The notes under the pieces were generated by a model, which did no database searches, was not told the DNA's origin, and saw only the letters and a list, made by a program, of their open reading frames with translations. Both the position numbers and the translations under genes were made by a program. Of a stretch of 56,399 nucleotides of DNA, positions 12,112 to 25,419 are shown piece by piece. Each line of letters starts with the position of its first letter. The first letter of the stretch is position 1. Source of the DNA: Paramacrobiotus richtersi (taxonomy: Eukaryota > Tardigrada > Eutardigrada > Parachela > Macrobiotidae); NCBI GenBank assembly GCA_034698045.1, contig JAQGAU010000024.1, positions 1 through 56,399 on the forward strand, in the 5' to 3' direction.

Positions 12112-15100
12112 CTACTCCGACGTGGTCGATTCGGTATCGGCATCTTCCAGCTTAACCCGGTTCCGTCGGCGGCTCGCCCGCTTTTTTCGACCATTCCGCT
12201 CGGATGGGTTCTTGGTGTCTTTACGACGTTTTGTCGATTTGGTATCCTGTCGTGCAGGCTGGTGACCTTTCGTTTTGGGGTTGGGTGACGATGTTCGAGT
12301 CTGCTTTTGGACTGCGGACAACAGTGTGCTGGCTGATGGGAGAGCCGACATTTCGGTGTCGGTGGACAAATGGAAGATGGTAGTGGATCGGGTCTGGAGA
12401 TTGAGATCCGCGGATGTATCGCTGACTTTACTGTAAAGAACAGAGAACTGCACACCAGTACCTACAGCATATTTTGGCAAGGCTACGAACTTCTAAAACT
12501 TTACATGATCGCGTTTTTAGACAGCTGGACGTGATCTATGTCGTACTAATGCAATTGGTAATTGTTTGTACTGCTCCAGCATCAGACTGACTAGATGTTC
12601 ATACGAAAAACCAGCACATTGAGTACCTGATAATGGTGTGTACCGCCACGATGGAATGATCATTGGGCGTCTTATTACTGGCCATCAAGTGCGCACCCGT
12701 CTGCACCCAGTAATACGTCGTGGCTGGACTGACAATGCGGCTGCAGTCCAGACGGACACGGTAATAGCCGCTCAGCGCTTGACCTTTCCGGACGACTGCA
12801 AAGCGCACCTTCTTGTTAAACGGACGGGTTTCAACAAAGTGTTGTAAGGTGTGGTTTTCTTACCGTCTTTATGCAGGTCCGCAGTGATCTCAATATCATT
12901 GGCGAAACATAGTTCGTAGAAGCTTTTGCCCACGAGACTATCCGTCGACTTGTGAGCCAGCTCTTCCGCCCTAGAAAACACGAACAGGAAAGGTGTCAGT
13001 TTGTATTTTGGAGAAATACAATTTCAAGCCCAATAAACTAGAAAAGTAAATATTAAGTACAAACCTAGGTAAATTTCATAAATTACACCAACGCAGATAC
13101 AACTGCAGAGGATATAAACACTTAAGGATAAACCAATGGCACTAGTAGTATTATTAAAATAACGTTTTAATATTATTAAATAATGAGTCAGTTGAATAGT
13201 TTTTTTCTGTAAACCATGGACAATTGAGAACGTGGATAAGATACTGTATATTTAATTTAAAGTACATTGAGTGAAATGAGTTTAAATTAAACAAATTTAA
13301 ATAAAATAATTTAATTTCTAATGTAATTTGAATTAAATAATTTAAACTTTTGCTAATTTTGTTTACATTAATTATGTAATTTAAATTACATTAATAAATT
13401 TATTTATCTGATTTAAAGTGGTTTAATTCGAACTCAGTTCACTCAAAGTCTATTTCAATTTAGCGTACCGAGAATCAGCGGACAGTATCTTAAAATCCAG
13501 CCCTAGTCGCATGGTGAAGCACGTGCGATCCACCCGTAGTTCATTCATATTGAGGGACGGCAGGGCACTGGCGCACATGACATAACCCAACTGCAGGACC
13601 TCCGCAAACTTATCAGCACCGGCCGTTGGCTGCAACATCTCCGGGTTCCAGGTGCGCGGCCACCATTGCACGGCCAGCACACGGTAGCCCGAGTACTTCA
13701 TCTGCACGCCGCGTTTAGTTAGTGTCGAGCGGAAGCGGATACAGCGTCCCGCACCCAGAGTGGACAGGTAGCCGGGTTTCTGGGCTGGCATTGTGTCGGG
13801 ACGTTTAGCCGGACGTCTGCGATCACGCTCGGGTGCTGTGGAAATGTTTGTTGGTCAAAACTAGGTAAACAGCTAATTCACGGAAAAGAGGTAGAAGCAT
13901 TTTTCTCGTTCTATTGAGGTTCTGATACTTAATTTTAATTTAGTTAACAACATTTAATTCAGATAAGTGTCCATATTTAGATACATTTAGTCTTCGTATA
14001 TAAATGTATTTATTCTTAATTTATTTGATTTGATTTTTTCAGTTTTAGTGTACTGTACTTAAGACATTTATTATAAATATATTCTATTAATTTAATTTTT
14101 TAATCATGCGTACGAGAAATTCGAAAATCTGTTGATATTTGTTTAGTTTTTAAATAATGTTTAAATTTGATTTAGTTGAGATTTGTTTAATTAATACAAT
14201 TTCTCAATAAAATCAAAAAATAATTGATTCTGATTTATTTAGCTTAAGTCGGAATTTCGGGATAACTGTTATGTTTTCTGAAAATTTAACAATAACACAT
14301 TTTTTGCCAAAAATATCGACGACAAACATTACCGGTGGGTTTCACATTGCAGGCTGGTATAACTGCTTGACCTTTCCCAACGGGAGCCGGTGAATCGGTG
14401 GGAGTAGACTCGGACTTCACCTCCATAATATCATGCTCCTGTCCGAAACGAACTGGATCGAACGGTATACCCATAGCTGTGGCCAAATCACAGCGATCGT
14501 CTGTAAAAACGATATGCCAAAGTTATAAAAGTGTAGGATAAAGCATGCTCCGTATACGAACCATGGTGGATGTATTCAAAGATGGTGTTGCCGGTCAGTT
14601 CCACCTGGGATAAGCCCAAATACACCGATACCGTCTCGGAAATGTAGAGAATTTGCCCGTCTTCCCCCAGTGCCAGAATGAAACCGTCGTGTGCCTAAAA
14701 TCAATGCAATAACGCTGATATACTGTAGAGCTACTGGCACACTATAAAAATCAGTGCTGTTACAATGTTTATACTGAATACACCCTAAACTACGTCTTAA
14801 ACTACTGTATGTTCACCACTAACGACCATCATCGTGCGGTAAAGGTAGGTTAAAAACACCGTCGTATGTATTTTGTGCTAGATAAACAGCAGCACGCGTA
14901 CTTGCAGCACGTGGGATCCAAAATTGGCGTCAGCTGCTTCAGCGGTCAGTTCGGCGGCGGTAAGTTCAGTTTCCCCGTCCACAGCGAATGGCTGGAGGAC
15001 TGCATTCAATCCGGAGGGAATATGCCCAGAAAGACGATGATAACTGGCTGAATCTGCAAGCAAGATTCTGGATTCGCAGTAATGTTTGATTGAGCACTTG

Positions 15101-18100
15101 CAGTACTCATTCAGTAACTGTTAAGTCGATAGTTTAGTAGTTTCCTTACAAGCAGGATAACTTAGTAAACTTAGTATACAGTTCATATTTCAGATTATAG
15201 ATTACGGTAACATATAGTACAGACTTCGTGTCACAAACGAAACCAACAATTAGCGAAGTCAAAATCCTGAGCAGCATTTTCTAAACGGTTTTTATCGGCT
15301 TCTGTAATGCGATTGTTGTTTATCTACGGAGCGTTACAAATCCAAAACTTTATAGTAGTAAATTAGTACGGAATTTCCGTCCTTAAACTACTTAGTACCC
15401 AGTAATTAGCGATTGCCTAAGGTTTGCTTATAATCCACCAACTTGGCGGTTTTTCGTTTCTGATTACGTCACGCTCAACAAAATTCAAAACTTTCACAAT
15501 GAGCCGTCTGCGACGCTACTTAAAAATCGCTTAATAACCTGACACGACTTGTCCCAAGATTGTGGATCGCTTGGACAAGCCTCTTTGGCAGGACAGCTTC
15601 ATTACACAGCCACAAGGCAGTCAATGATCTGGGTAAATCTAATTTCGATCTCTTCTCCTTGTACATGTATGTATCATTCAACCGGGAAGCTGGGCACAGA
15701 CAATTACTCTCTGTCAACACAGCGTTTCTCTCTTCCCCGATCTAATGAGAATAAATTACACCATACTCCCAGCCGGATCATGGAATTTGCATAATCAATA
15801 TGCAGATATGCCGAGCGTCGGATTACAGGCCTGCTTAGCACTTGATCTCCCGCAGCGTACTCAACAGGATTATTGCACTTAATCAAAGCCGGCATTAGAT
15901 TAAATGGAAGGGCTGGATACAGTCTGATACCAAGGTACATAGAATGGTGTACTGTAATCACACTGCATATGACTCAGATTCGAAAGGTTTCTGCTGCTGG
16001 CGTTCTTTCTGATGCAGAATTACTTAAACTGGATCAGTGTGGATCAGAAAGTGATGTGATTGGTTGCTTGCTTATGTATAAGTTACCGGTTAAATCCAGA
16101 AATTTCGAATGTCCAAAGGCAGTCAAGCTTCGTGTACCCCATTCAACCCCAGTTTTTTAAAATGCTCAAAATTGCAAGGATAATCCCAATACTCATTAGT
16201 TCATAAAATGTTGTAACTTGCAACAAAAACCCCAATTCTTACTAGAAATTTTCGGTAACCTCACAACACTCAATTTGTAACGTAACTTGTAGCGCTCTCT
16301 GACTGTACAGCATATCCCGGGCGGTCACCTTCCCGACAGGATTGATAAACTATAGAAAAGGATCGATTTCTCTTATTACTAAAAGTTATAACAACTGAAA
16401 TACTCGTACAGTTACAGTAAGACTAAAATAGTGCTTAGTATGCATGGTTCACATACCGGAATGGTGGTGATGTTTAGGCGGCTCGCGCTGCCACGGGGGG
16501 TCGCCGTGGGCGCAGAAGGATCGCAGTTTCAGCGAACTGATACATAGCCGAATAACCGATGCTTTGTCCAGTTGGCTGGTGATGGCCGAAGGCAGTGGAA
16601 GGAGTCTTGCCAGAGAGAGGAACTCGTGGTTCTCTTTTCCGCGCCGGTTACGGGCGGCATCACGCGATTTCTCCTTGCGTATCTCGGTCACACTGCAATT
16701 ATAGGCGTTGTTTTTTATGACCTTTAGGACTGTTATGGTGTCCGTTTACGAAGAACATTTTTTTAATTGGACAGAACCACCCTGTGACGACGACCCCGTA
16801 GCATGTAAACTGCTCAACAGCAAAATTATTCATGCACTGCTAGGAAAAGGCTGGCTGCTTCATAAAAGTGCGTAACTTGACCAAAGTTCCCAACTTTACG
16901 GTTTCTCTTCACGATAACAGTACGGAAAGTGTTGTATCGTACAGAATATACATATGAAGCAGGACTGGAATTAAGTCACATTTCAAAATATTAACTTAAT
17001 AAGGTCAAAATAATATCTAAAGTGAACACTATTTAATTTGAATTTTCTTCGTGTATACGTGCTTAGCATTTACTGACTGTTGACTTGTAGCTTAACAGTT
17101 GGTGCAAAAAATATTGAGCATAAAGCAAATTTGACAACGCATTTGACCAGAGAAAAAATTTAAAATGAATCATGGCTGATGGGAAGCAATGCTTTCTCAC
17201 AGTACAGCAACTTCCAGAAGACCAGAACTAATTCACCTTACATTATCAAAGTATTCATACATCAAATTACCGGTTTTAGTAAAACTGCTGAGAACTGTGC
17301 TTAACGCACGTAAACAGCATGCAGGCATAATTTTCCTGTAAAATACCATGCTTCAATTTGATAATTAAGCAGATTAAATTGTATCGGCATCTATATATAA
17401 ATACAGGAAGAAATTCTTTTCTAGATGACATATACAAACGGATAATGAGGGATTCAGCTTCACTAACACTTTACACGGTACAATGCCTACGCAATATGGC
17501 AAACTGCCGAAAACAGCAACAGCATTTCCTGTAGTTACTCAAAAAATACCGTAGATCAAAATTTTCCCCGACAATACAAAGAATTTTTTTCAGTATGCAT
17601 TCCCTGCACATTGTGTGTGATCTGCTCAGTGTTCTTATTATTGGATAAGACATTAACAGCGGTCTACAGCAGTAATCATCACCATCACAAACTTGCAGTA
17701 TCGGCGCACCAGTCGCCCTGATAACTGCTGCCGATAACCCTAAAGGTCACCATTTATATTACCCACCAAGGATGGATGAGATGCCCGTCAAGATGGGGAA
17801 TATGATAAACCGGTGCGGAAAAGTGCAGCGTATGCATGGGAAAGACCATACGGTGCAACAAGACCGAGGTGGACGGACCCATACACGCGCTACTATGCAT
17901 CGTTAAACGGCGCTCGCGTTCATTAACACCGGACGATTTGTGGTTATGATTATGATGGGAATGATGCACATGATGGTGGCGATTTATGACGGGCTCGCGT
18001 AATAAATCCCGGTTATCGAGCAACGGTAGATGGCTGTCGTTGTCCATAATTAACACCATTATAACGATCGGTAAGCTACTTCCGCTCAAATTATAAAGAA

Positions 18101-20279
18101 ATGGTTTGGATCAAGATAAAGTTTTTAACAAAGATATAACATGGAACGATCGAAAATGCACAGAGTTCGCTTGGTTTAGCGATAGTAAGAAACTATCTGG
18201 TAGAACAACATTTTCAGGAAATAGTTAAAATCTTTGATCACAGAAAGAGAGATTCGTGTCGTTCTACAGTGTTTCGCAGAGAATGCGATGATTATAAGCG
18301 GTCACATCGATCTACATACGAGGGAGCCAGAGCAAATTACCGACTTCCTTTGCCGGTCCAAAGGGATTCCCTACTTGATCCTGATTGCTAATTCTCCGAC
18401 AAATCAAGCATTGTTGCCTCATTAGACACAATGACCACCATGGACGAGATCCCTGATAGCTGCCAATTAGTCGCATCAAAAATTCCAAACAAACTGACTA
18501 CTTTCTCATAACACTTCAACTAAACGATCAGATGATCTAAAAACATTCAAATTCCGTTCCCAGTGAAAGTCAACATTACGACGAAAAGTTGACGGTTGTC
18601 GATGAAAAAGCAAGGAATGTCAACAGTGTTGTGGACGCTGTGTTTTTTACAGCCATTTAGCATGACAATGTGCAATTCTGCTTCTGTGTGTATACATGCC
18701 TAGTGAATGCGTCTTGATAGTGGTCGAACCTAATTTGGAGTAATTTGAGTGTAGTCAAGTATGTAAATGTATTCAGTGGCGTTTTCATGGGGGGATTGTC
18801 AGGCCACCGGACCCAGGGGAATCGAGATTTCTAAGAGGGTGGAGTTAGAACGCAATTGAGGAATGTACTGTGGAAACGGCTGGGCTGGCCAGCGTTACGT
18901 CATCTTCGTACAGCAATTCTAATGCTTTTCGCAGTGTTCGGCTTGAATAACTAAAGAAAATGCTTTCAAAAAGATAAGCCATAGTTTCGAACGTTAGCGG
19001 CTAAAAGAACCATAAGTATGGAGGCTTTTAAAGAATAAGATAGAACAGTATTAGTAGTTAAGCGTTTATCTGAAGAATATCACGCATGCTGTTTAAGACA
19101 ACACGATCTTTATTCAGCAGCAAACTTGCAGTGACAGTGCACAGCAAACCATGGCAAAGTACCAGAAAATTATTTGTTAATTAATAAGAAACCTGAGTTG
19201 GAAACTTGGAAGTTTATTTCGAACTAAATCCGTATAATCTTCGAAGATAGATATTCGTTAGCCACTACTCATTAGCATTCTAGTGTAATTGTGATTTTGC
19301 TATTTGTCATTCTGCTGCTTATATCGGCACTCCGTTATAACAAGATTCCACTGCAAAATATTGGATTTATGCCAAATTTCATTGCAGAAGCTGTATATTA
19401 ATGCTTAAGCATTCTAAATAGCCGAATTTGTTGAACAACGTCACACATACACAAGATAATAAAGTTAACGAAGCATGGACGGTAGAGTGGTATTACGATG
19501 CATGTAGCGTGTTATTAACGACATATTTACGCTTATAGTACGTACTGCTATATTTGTAACCGTTAATTTGTGGCAGCAGTCGTTTGTCAGCCTCATTCAA
19601 AAACTGAAGAAATTTAGAGTTTACTAATTGATCTACAAACGTAATTGATAGATTACTAACTGATCTACAAACGCACCCACAAACAAAAACGAAACCGTAA
19701 CGTTTGTATCATAACAATTAAGCGAACATTATCATTAGCGACATAAAATTGCATTATAACATACTGATAAACGGATAAATTTGCCCAGTAATTATGAAAA
19801 AATTAAAAACTCAATGAACGCCTGCCTAGTAGTACATGGTACACCCGTTTCCTTTGTATATGCGAATTTTTATAAATTACAGCTTCATGAATATGTATCC
19901 ATACGTACAATGCAATAAATTACAAATTTAACATAGAACTGACCATTCCAACCAGCTGCTTGGTCCTGCATGCAAGTTATCGCTGAGCTACGGACTGTCT
20001 CACGCACACCATGATGCTTACCCGAAATTGACAGCATGCACCGGCGGTGTACTCCCGTAATCCATCCTGTGCGGGGGCGTGGCCGACTCGTCGTATGGAC
20101 TGTGGAAGAAACCCGGTAACTCCGGCGTCGTGGAATAGGCTGGCGGCCACCCGGGGCGGACAATCACAGAGACGGGAGTCGTGGCGAAATACGAAGGACT
20201 CGACGGACTATAATCCAGATAGGTACCGTTGTCCACGTGGGGTAGTGCGGAGGATTCTGTGGAAATGACGGATTCGCAG
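12112..20279 (-). CDS. trh-like: bHLH-PAS transcription factor, trachealess / NPAS1-NPAS3 type
   Basis: This class of factor dimerises with ARNT/Tango and binds DNA through the bHLH; in insects trachealess directs tubular organ identity. Ten exons join in phase: 20279-20022 and 18085-17767 (N-terminal), 16692-16457 (bHLH), 15053-14902 (linker), 14694-14562 (PAS-A), 14500-14333, 13835-13469, 12970-12864, 12795-12627 (PAS-B) and 12430-12112 (C-terminus, stop TAG). The bHLH reads [19 protein letters not shown] then [20 protein letters not shown], followed by GDPPW, the mark that separates this subfamily from single-minded. The linker ends FGSHVLQ. PAS-A reads [20 protein letters not shown]. The next PAS part has [24 protein letters not shown] has [16 protein letters not shown] and [10 protein letters not shown]. 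The N-terminus carries a histidine-rich run ([15 protein letters not shown]) and a Ser/Pro/Tyr-rich exon. The C-terminus has basic nuclear-localisation-like stretches ([21 protein letters not shown]). The first coding exon and start codon are uncertain: ATG codons at about 18050-18070 are possible, but the 20279-20022 exon is open and in phase. Confidence 0.9.
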
Positions 20280-23200
20280 CTGGTTCTTAGTGGAACGCAA
20301 AGAAATAGTGACAAAGTCAAATAATGTGTGAGATTGTTATTGCCAAAGTATCTAAACTATTTCCTTAACACGGTTCTACGTTATCCCAGCAAAAAGTACA
20401 GGCCGAATTTAATAAGATGGCATAGGCATTATCTAGATCTGACGCAAAAGTGACAAAGTCGGGAAAAAAGGGTAACCGATTACAGTTCAGACACTGGAGC
20501 CAATATATATGTATTGTTTCTTGCCAAAAGGTACGGTACAAAACGAATGTTTTAGTAAGAAATCAACAATAAAAATTCTCTGCAAGAACATTTTCGAATT
20601 CGCATTACTTACACAGCAAGACTTTCATAAACGCTGAAGATTAAAACGTGACCTTATTGTATAGATTATTGCAGGTAAACTACAACTAATGATGGCCATT
20701 GAGATCAGTAAGACAGTAATCTGTTAAACTGGCACAAAGCTACTAAAATAGTTGCTCATTTACAGTTACTTATTTACAACTGACAACTGCGTATCGCGGA
20801 ACTACAGTAGCGCAATTAGCGCATTCTTGCAGTAACTTCTTCATAATCTAAGATGGCGAGAGAATTACTGTCGCAGCTGCATACACGTATATATGTAATG
20901 ACGTCATACTTATGCCGAAACAATACACAGAAAATGAATTAGCAAAAGATTCCTAGTTATTTGCCATTGCTCACTATACTGCTGCATTCCAATAACAACC
21001 CAGAAAATTAACAAAAAAGCAGGTGTCATTTATCGAACATTTTGGATATTCTTACTAGAAAACATCAGAATATTGCTGCTCATTATTGTACTATCGACTT
21101 CATCTTTGGCAAGCGAATAAACATTACAACAATCTCATTATCGGTACACAACATTAAGTACCTGGCTTCAAGGTATTTGAGCAATAATAAGCACAAGAAT
21201 GACCGTTCTCGTAATCCGCAGTGGGAAGCAACAGAGTGGCAGAATTACCCGTCTGCGCATAATAACAAGCATTCTGCTCACTGGACGGCTGAGTATCCAT
21301 AATGAAAACCACACAAGTTAACTGTTAGACACAGATTCCACCATCGAGGAAAAAACTCAACGAATACAACATCATCTAAACACAGCCATTAGCGTGCCTG
21401 GAAAGCAGACCAGGTTCGTTTTGCGGTGAAAGGTCACGCTGATAAGACAGACACTGACAGACCAAGCTAATAGCCAATAACAACGCGATAAGAGACCAGC
21501 TGGGAGTGTGATTATGCTTGGGAACGAGTGTCTGTGTTTTGATGCAAAAACATCTCGAATGGAATGTGATGCACTGCACATAACCGCATATGGCTCCGTG
21601 CTGCACCGTTGCATATTATGATAGTCCCATGATCAAGGGGGTTTTTTGCCATGAATGTCGTACTATCGTCTGACTGGGTTTATGGTGCTGTTATGAGGTT
21701 ATGCTTATGCAAATGTCCCAGTGATTATACTGGAGTATGCTAAACTAAAAACGGGGAAAACGGCAGGTTCACCGGATGATTCATAATCAATGAGTAATTA
21801 AATCATCTAGGTTTCCAATCAGCTGTCCCTGTACAACGTGTTAAAAAGAACGTAAAGTCAAAGTTTTTTGTGTTGTTTGTGTTACTGCTTGTGTCCAGTA
21901 GAACATTTTGCAGTAACTTGAGATGTTTTGTTGGATTAGCACCGATACAGTGCAGCTGCCGTTGCTAATATACATGACGAGTGAGAGAGTTATGAGTGAA
22001 GGCTGTTATATTATTGTGCAGCCGGTAATAAAATGATAATCGAGTGCTCAGTGTGGAAAAGTGACTGTTAACGCCGCCGCACGGCACTGATGCATGCTTT
22101 ACAATCTCTCTCTGAACAGTGTTGCCGTTATTGTGTTACATTATTGTGATAGAGAACTAGACACAACAACGCTCATAGTGTGGCTGTTGAATCATACGAA
22201 TAATCAGTTTTTTGTGACATAATACATCTGCATATTTAATGACTGTAGAATCAGCGGAACAGCTGTAAAATAGTGTTGTTGCGTCAAAATGAGTGGTATT
22301 GTATCTAAGTGTAGTTTTTATATTAAAATGTAGTTTGATCAAAATTTATCTGAAGTTGCGCAGTTTTGAGAAAACCGATTAAATGTTGATTAAGTCGGCT
22401 ATTAATATTCAGTGAAAACAACTAATATCACTTTAATTAGTGAAATGTTAATCATTATGATCCTGATAGTGGCAACCGCCGTCTGGGTACGTCAGACGAA
22501 ATACACTTGCAGCTCAGTTCGTTTGAAGCAAGTGTTGCTTTCTTTGAGTGCACTAAACGGAAGGATCGAATTCGATTGCTCGGTAGGTTGCTTGGGAACC
22601 GCGAAGGTCGCTTATATTGTGACGAAGTACGGAGTGTTGTACTTTAATGCTCTTGCTGTGTACATGTACTGTACAGCCGAGCCTTGTAATTGACTAATAT
22701 GTAATTGACTATACTTGCCTTGTAATTGACTATATTCATACTGCTGAATATGTTCGTTGCTGAATGTTCGTTGGAAGGGTTTTCTGACACCTTTCGATTT
22801 CGATTGAGCGCTTTACAAAAGCAACAGTTCAGAATAGTTTTAATTATGCCTTATAATCAACGACCACGACGATCGAGATATCCCCGGCATCCACAAAATA
22901 TGGCTGATTCGGCCGTCAAGTATGCTGGTATGTCTGCATGAAACACCTTCGAGCGATTACGTACAGATAGGTTCCTATTGTGTTTTGCCGATTCCCATGT
23001 CAAGGTATATGAGTACTGTGAGAGACTGAGTGCAGACAATCAGCTTCCTTCCGTTTATCTGACTATATAAACGAAAATTCGTTTCGTAGAGGCACGAAAG
23101 TACAACAACATCAATAATGCCACTATGTGCACTTTTGCGACAATTCATCATTATTACCTGCACGAAAAATATTTCGCCGTTACATTCCTGAGTCGTTATG

Positions 23201-23328
23201 CGGATTCGGAACGGTAATAAATTTTTTACATTTAGTGAGTTATACAAGTATCTCCTCCCACTGTAACTAGAAATACGAATTAGAACGAGCGCAACAGGTC
23301 CAGCGAGCGACAGACAAGTTTAGTTAAT
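20280..23328. other. Gene-poor AT-rich stretch upstream of the bHLH-PAS gene
   Basis: No gene is supported. This is presumably 5' untranslated, promoter and enhancer DNA for the bHLH-PAS gene, which would read away from it, and it could hide further 5' exons. Open frames of 60-95 codons occur but lack consistent coding character. Confidence 0.5.
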
Positions 23329-23393
23329 GTGGCTTTTTTGAGCGAATTTAATTTCGTACAAGTGGCACTCCGGGGTCCGGGGATTCCGCTGCC

Positions 23394-23576
23394 ATGTATC
23401 CGTTGCGGCATTTGTACGGGAAACTGGAGCCGCAACGCGCCTTCCACTTTTACCTTCTGGTCACCGGTCTCGAAACGGGACTTGGTGGACTATGCCTCGC
23501 TTTTCTGGCAACGTCCAGCGTATCCTCAAAGGGCTGGAGGTCATGCGCATGGATGGCTTTGCTTGGACGTCACTGA
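23394..23576 (+). CDS. Possible first exon or short membrane peptide
   Basis: An ATG in a favourable context (GCCATGT) opens 60 codons starting MYPLRHLYGKLEPQRAFHF, followed by a hydrophobic segment (YLLVTGLETGLGGLCLAFLA). This segment is clearly more GC-rich than its surroundings. It could be a first exon using a GTATCC donor near 23520, a fragment, or chance. I recognise no family and saw no partner exon downstream. Confidence 0.25.
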   Translation: MYPLRHLYGKLEPQRAFHFYLLVTGLETGLGGLCLAFLATSSVSSKGWRSCAWMALLGRH

Positions 23577-23759
23577 TGAAGTCGGCCGGAAGCTGTAGTT
23601 CGGGACGCTTGTCACGAACTTAGCTGCATCTTTCTTGTGCTAGCTCACGAACTGCTCGCTAGCAGACTGAATGGTAACTATGCAGACTTTTCACAGGCCA
23701 AATCCGGCTGTTTCCACGTCATTATGGAGCGCGAGACCCGTCAAAAGTGAAACAATTCT

Positions 23760-24055
23760 CCTTAAAGACTTCTGCAACCATCTGTTCGGCTAGCGGTTAA
23801 AGACATGTCGCTAATCTTTAAAGACAAATATTCGCTCTGTTTAGCCTCTTAAAGACCGGTGTTTCTCATTAAAGAAGTACATCGGTCTTTAAAGAATGAC
23901 ATTGATATTTAAAGATGTCAGTCCATACCATCAGGAAAGAAATCTTTCTGAAAAGTCAGAATTGCTTAAAGATAGTTTGGCACCTTTCAAGACTTATAGG
24001 AAATCTTTAAAGACTTCATGCAGAACTTTAGCGAAACTGCGGTCTTTAAAGAGTT
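23760..24055. repeat. Cluster of about ten TTAAAGA motifs
   Basis: Within about 300 bp the heptamer TTAAAGA occurs about ten times, often extended to the palindrome TCTTTAAAGA or to GTCTTTAAAGA; examples are near 23761, 23799, 23818, 23850, 23871, 23891, 23911, 23967, 24005 and 24043. The spacing is irregular (about 20-55 bp), so this is not a simple tandem array. It could be a binding-site cluster or a degenerate minisatellite. Confidence 0.7.
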
Positions 24056-24630
24056 TTACCCTTCAGACGGGCCTCGCGCGCCATAGCTCATAGCCAGAGA
24101 AGAGACGTGCACGATACATGAGAGACCAGAGGTCGTAGATTACAGTCGTACACTACTTGTCAACGCTGTTCCCAGAAACCAGCGCATAAGTTGTCGCGTT
24201 GTTGAGGGCATCAGCACATGGCTCCAGCAACCTTAGGCGACCGCGAAAACCTTGAAGATCTCGCCCTTGCTCAAAGTGTAGATATCGCTTCCGGACCGGA
24301 TTCTCGACGGGAAATTCTATGGCGGTAAAATGACCGCTAGACTTATCCAGAGCCCTAGGCTGACGGAACCGAGCAGCACGTAACATTTCGATTCCCCAGT
24401 AGACGCATCATTTCCACTTTGTCTTCTAGACTGATCCGCGCAGTCCCGTTTCATCACATCCTATATGGTAGCCGGAGCTGCGAACGGTTCGGCTGCTTAT
24501 AATTAGGTGAAACAGTCGATTAAATTGACATCTTTCCAAGAGAGCATCTTTTTTTCTAAGCCGAACGTAACGTTTGTATTCCGCATTTGTCCCCACTATA
24601 ACGCAAAAGGACACATCTCGAAATTAAAAT

Positions 24631-25034
24631 TTATTTTTTCTTTTTCGGAGGAATCTCAGCCATTTCACGCTCCTCCTCATAATCGGGGAGCTGTTCCATG
24701 CTTTCTGTATCGGCAGCCTTCTCAGTAACTGGTAATTGAGTTAATAACCAGTTCAGTTAATAATCGTCGGCCTTGTCACTTTAACTCGTATAAACAATTA
24801 GCAACGCTGATACAAATGTAGGAATAAAGAATTTGTTATGGAATAAGAGAAATTAATATTTAAAAAACCAGCCGGGTCACACGTGTCTATGTATAAGGGG
24901 AAGTTTGGAGGCGATAAATTATAAATAACGGAAATCGGTCCGGTTTACCTCTGAATCGTATTCATACAGCTCATCTGAGTCGGTCCAAGACGAAAGAAGT
25001 CGACTGACGGCCTTTCGTCCCGGCCCGTTGCAGC
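24631..25034 (-). CDS. C-terminal two exons of an unrecognised protein ending in a dilysine tail
   Basis: Two minus-strand exons join in phase. 25034-24949 has a CCATTTCAG acceptor and a GTAAAC donor and contains KAVSRLLSSWTDSDELYEYD. 24720-24631 contains EQLPDYEEEREMAE and ends PPKKKK before TAA. The terminal KKKK fits a KKXX endoplasmic-reticulum retrieval signal, which would suggest a membrane protein with a cytosolic C-terminus; that is inference. The acidic middle and lysine tail suggest a genuine C-terminus, but I do not recognise the family. An exon-like frame at 25557-25979 lies upstream, but its donor phase does not match this exon, so it may be separate. Confidence 0.45.
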
Positions 25035-25419
25035 CTGAAATGGAATAGAGTAAATCGAGGCTTAATTTAGATTTATTTGCCAGTATTTTTGACAGCTAAT
25101 TGTGTTTGGAATGTAAATGTAATAATGATCTAAATATAAATTATGTAAATCACATAATGGAATTAATAATTACATGAAATAAGTGGAATATAGTTGAAGA
25201 TCTTTTCACGCAAATGAAAACAACTGCTGAATCGGTAATTAAGTTTTAAGAATGAGTTGAGTAATGCTAAATTAAGCAGATTTTACATTTTAAATTAAGC
25301 CTAATTTAATAATACGCTAAATTGCACACAGATATAAGATATTAACAATAAATAACGATACATATTATTTAAATACAAATAATTAAAAACATTCAAATTT
25401 AAAATTTAAAAATATAAAC

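Noticed and set aside
21372..21614. Overlapping minus-strand frames of 76-80 codons
   Set aside because: They have a low-complexity, Cys-rich random look, no splice logic, and two equally open frames over the same DNA.
24153..24386. Hotdog-thioesterase-like exon (ALNNATTYALVSG)
   Set aside because: Only a short fuzzy resemblance; the expected flanking motif and splice context are missing.
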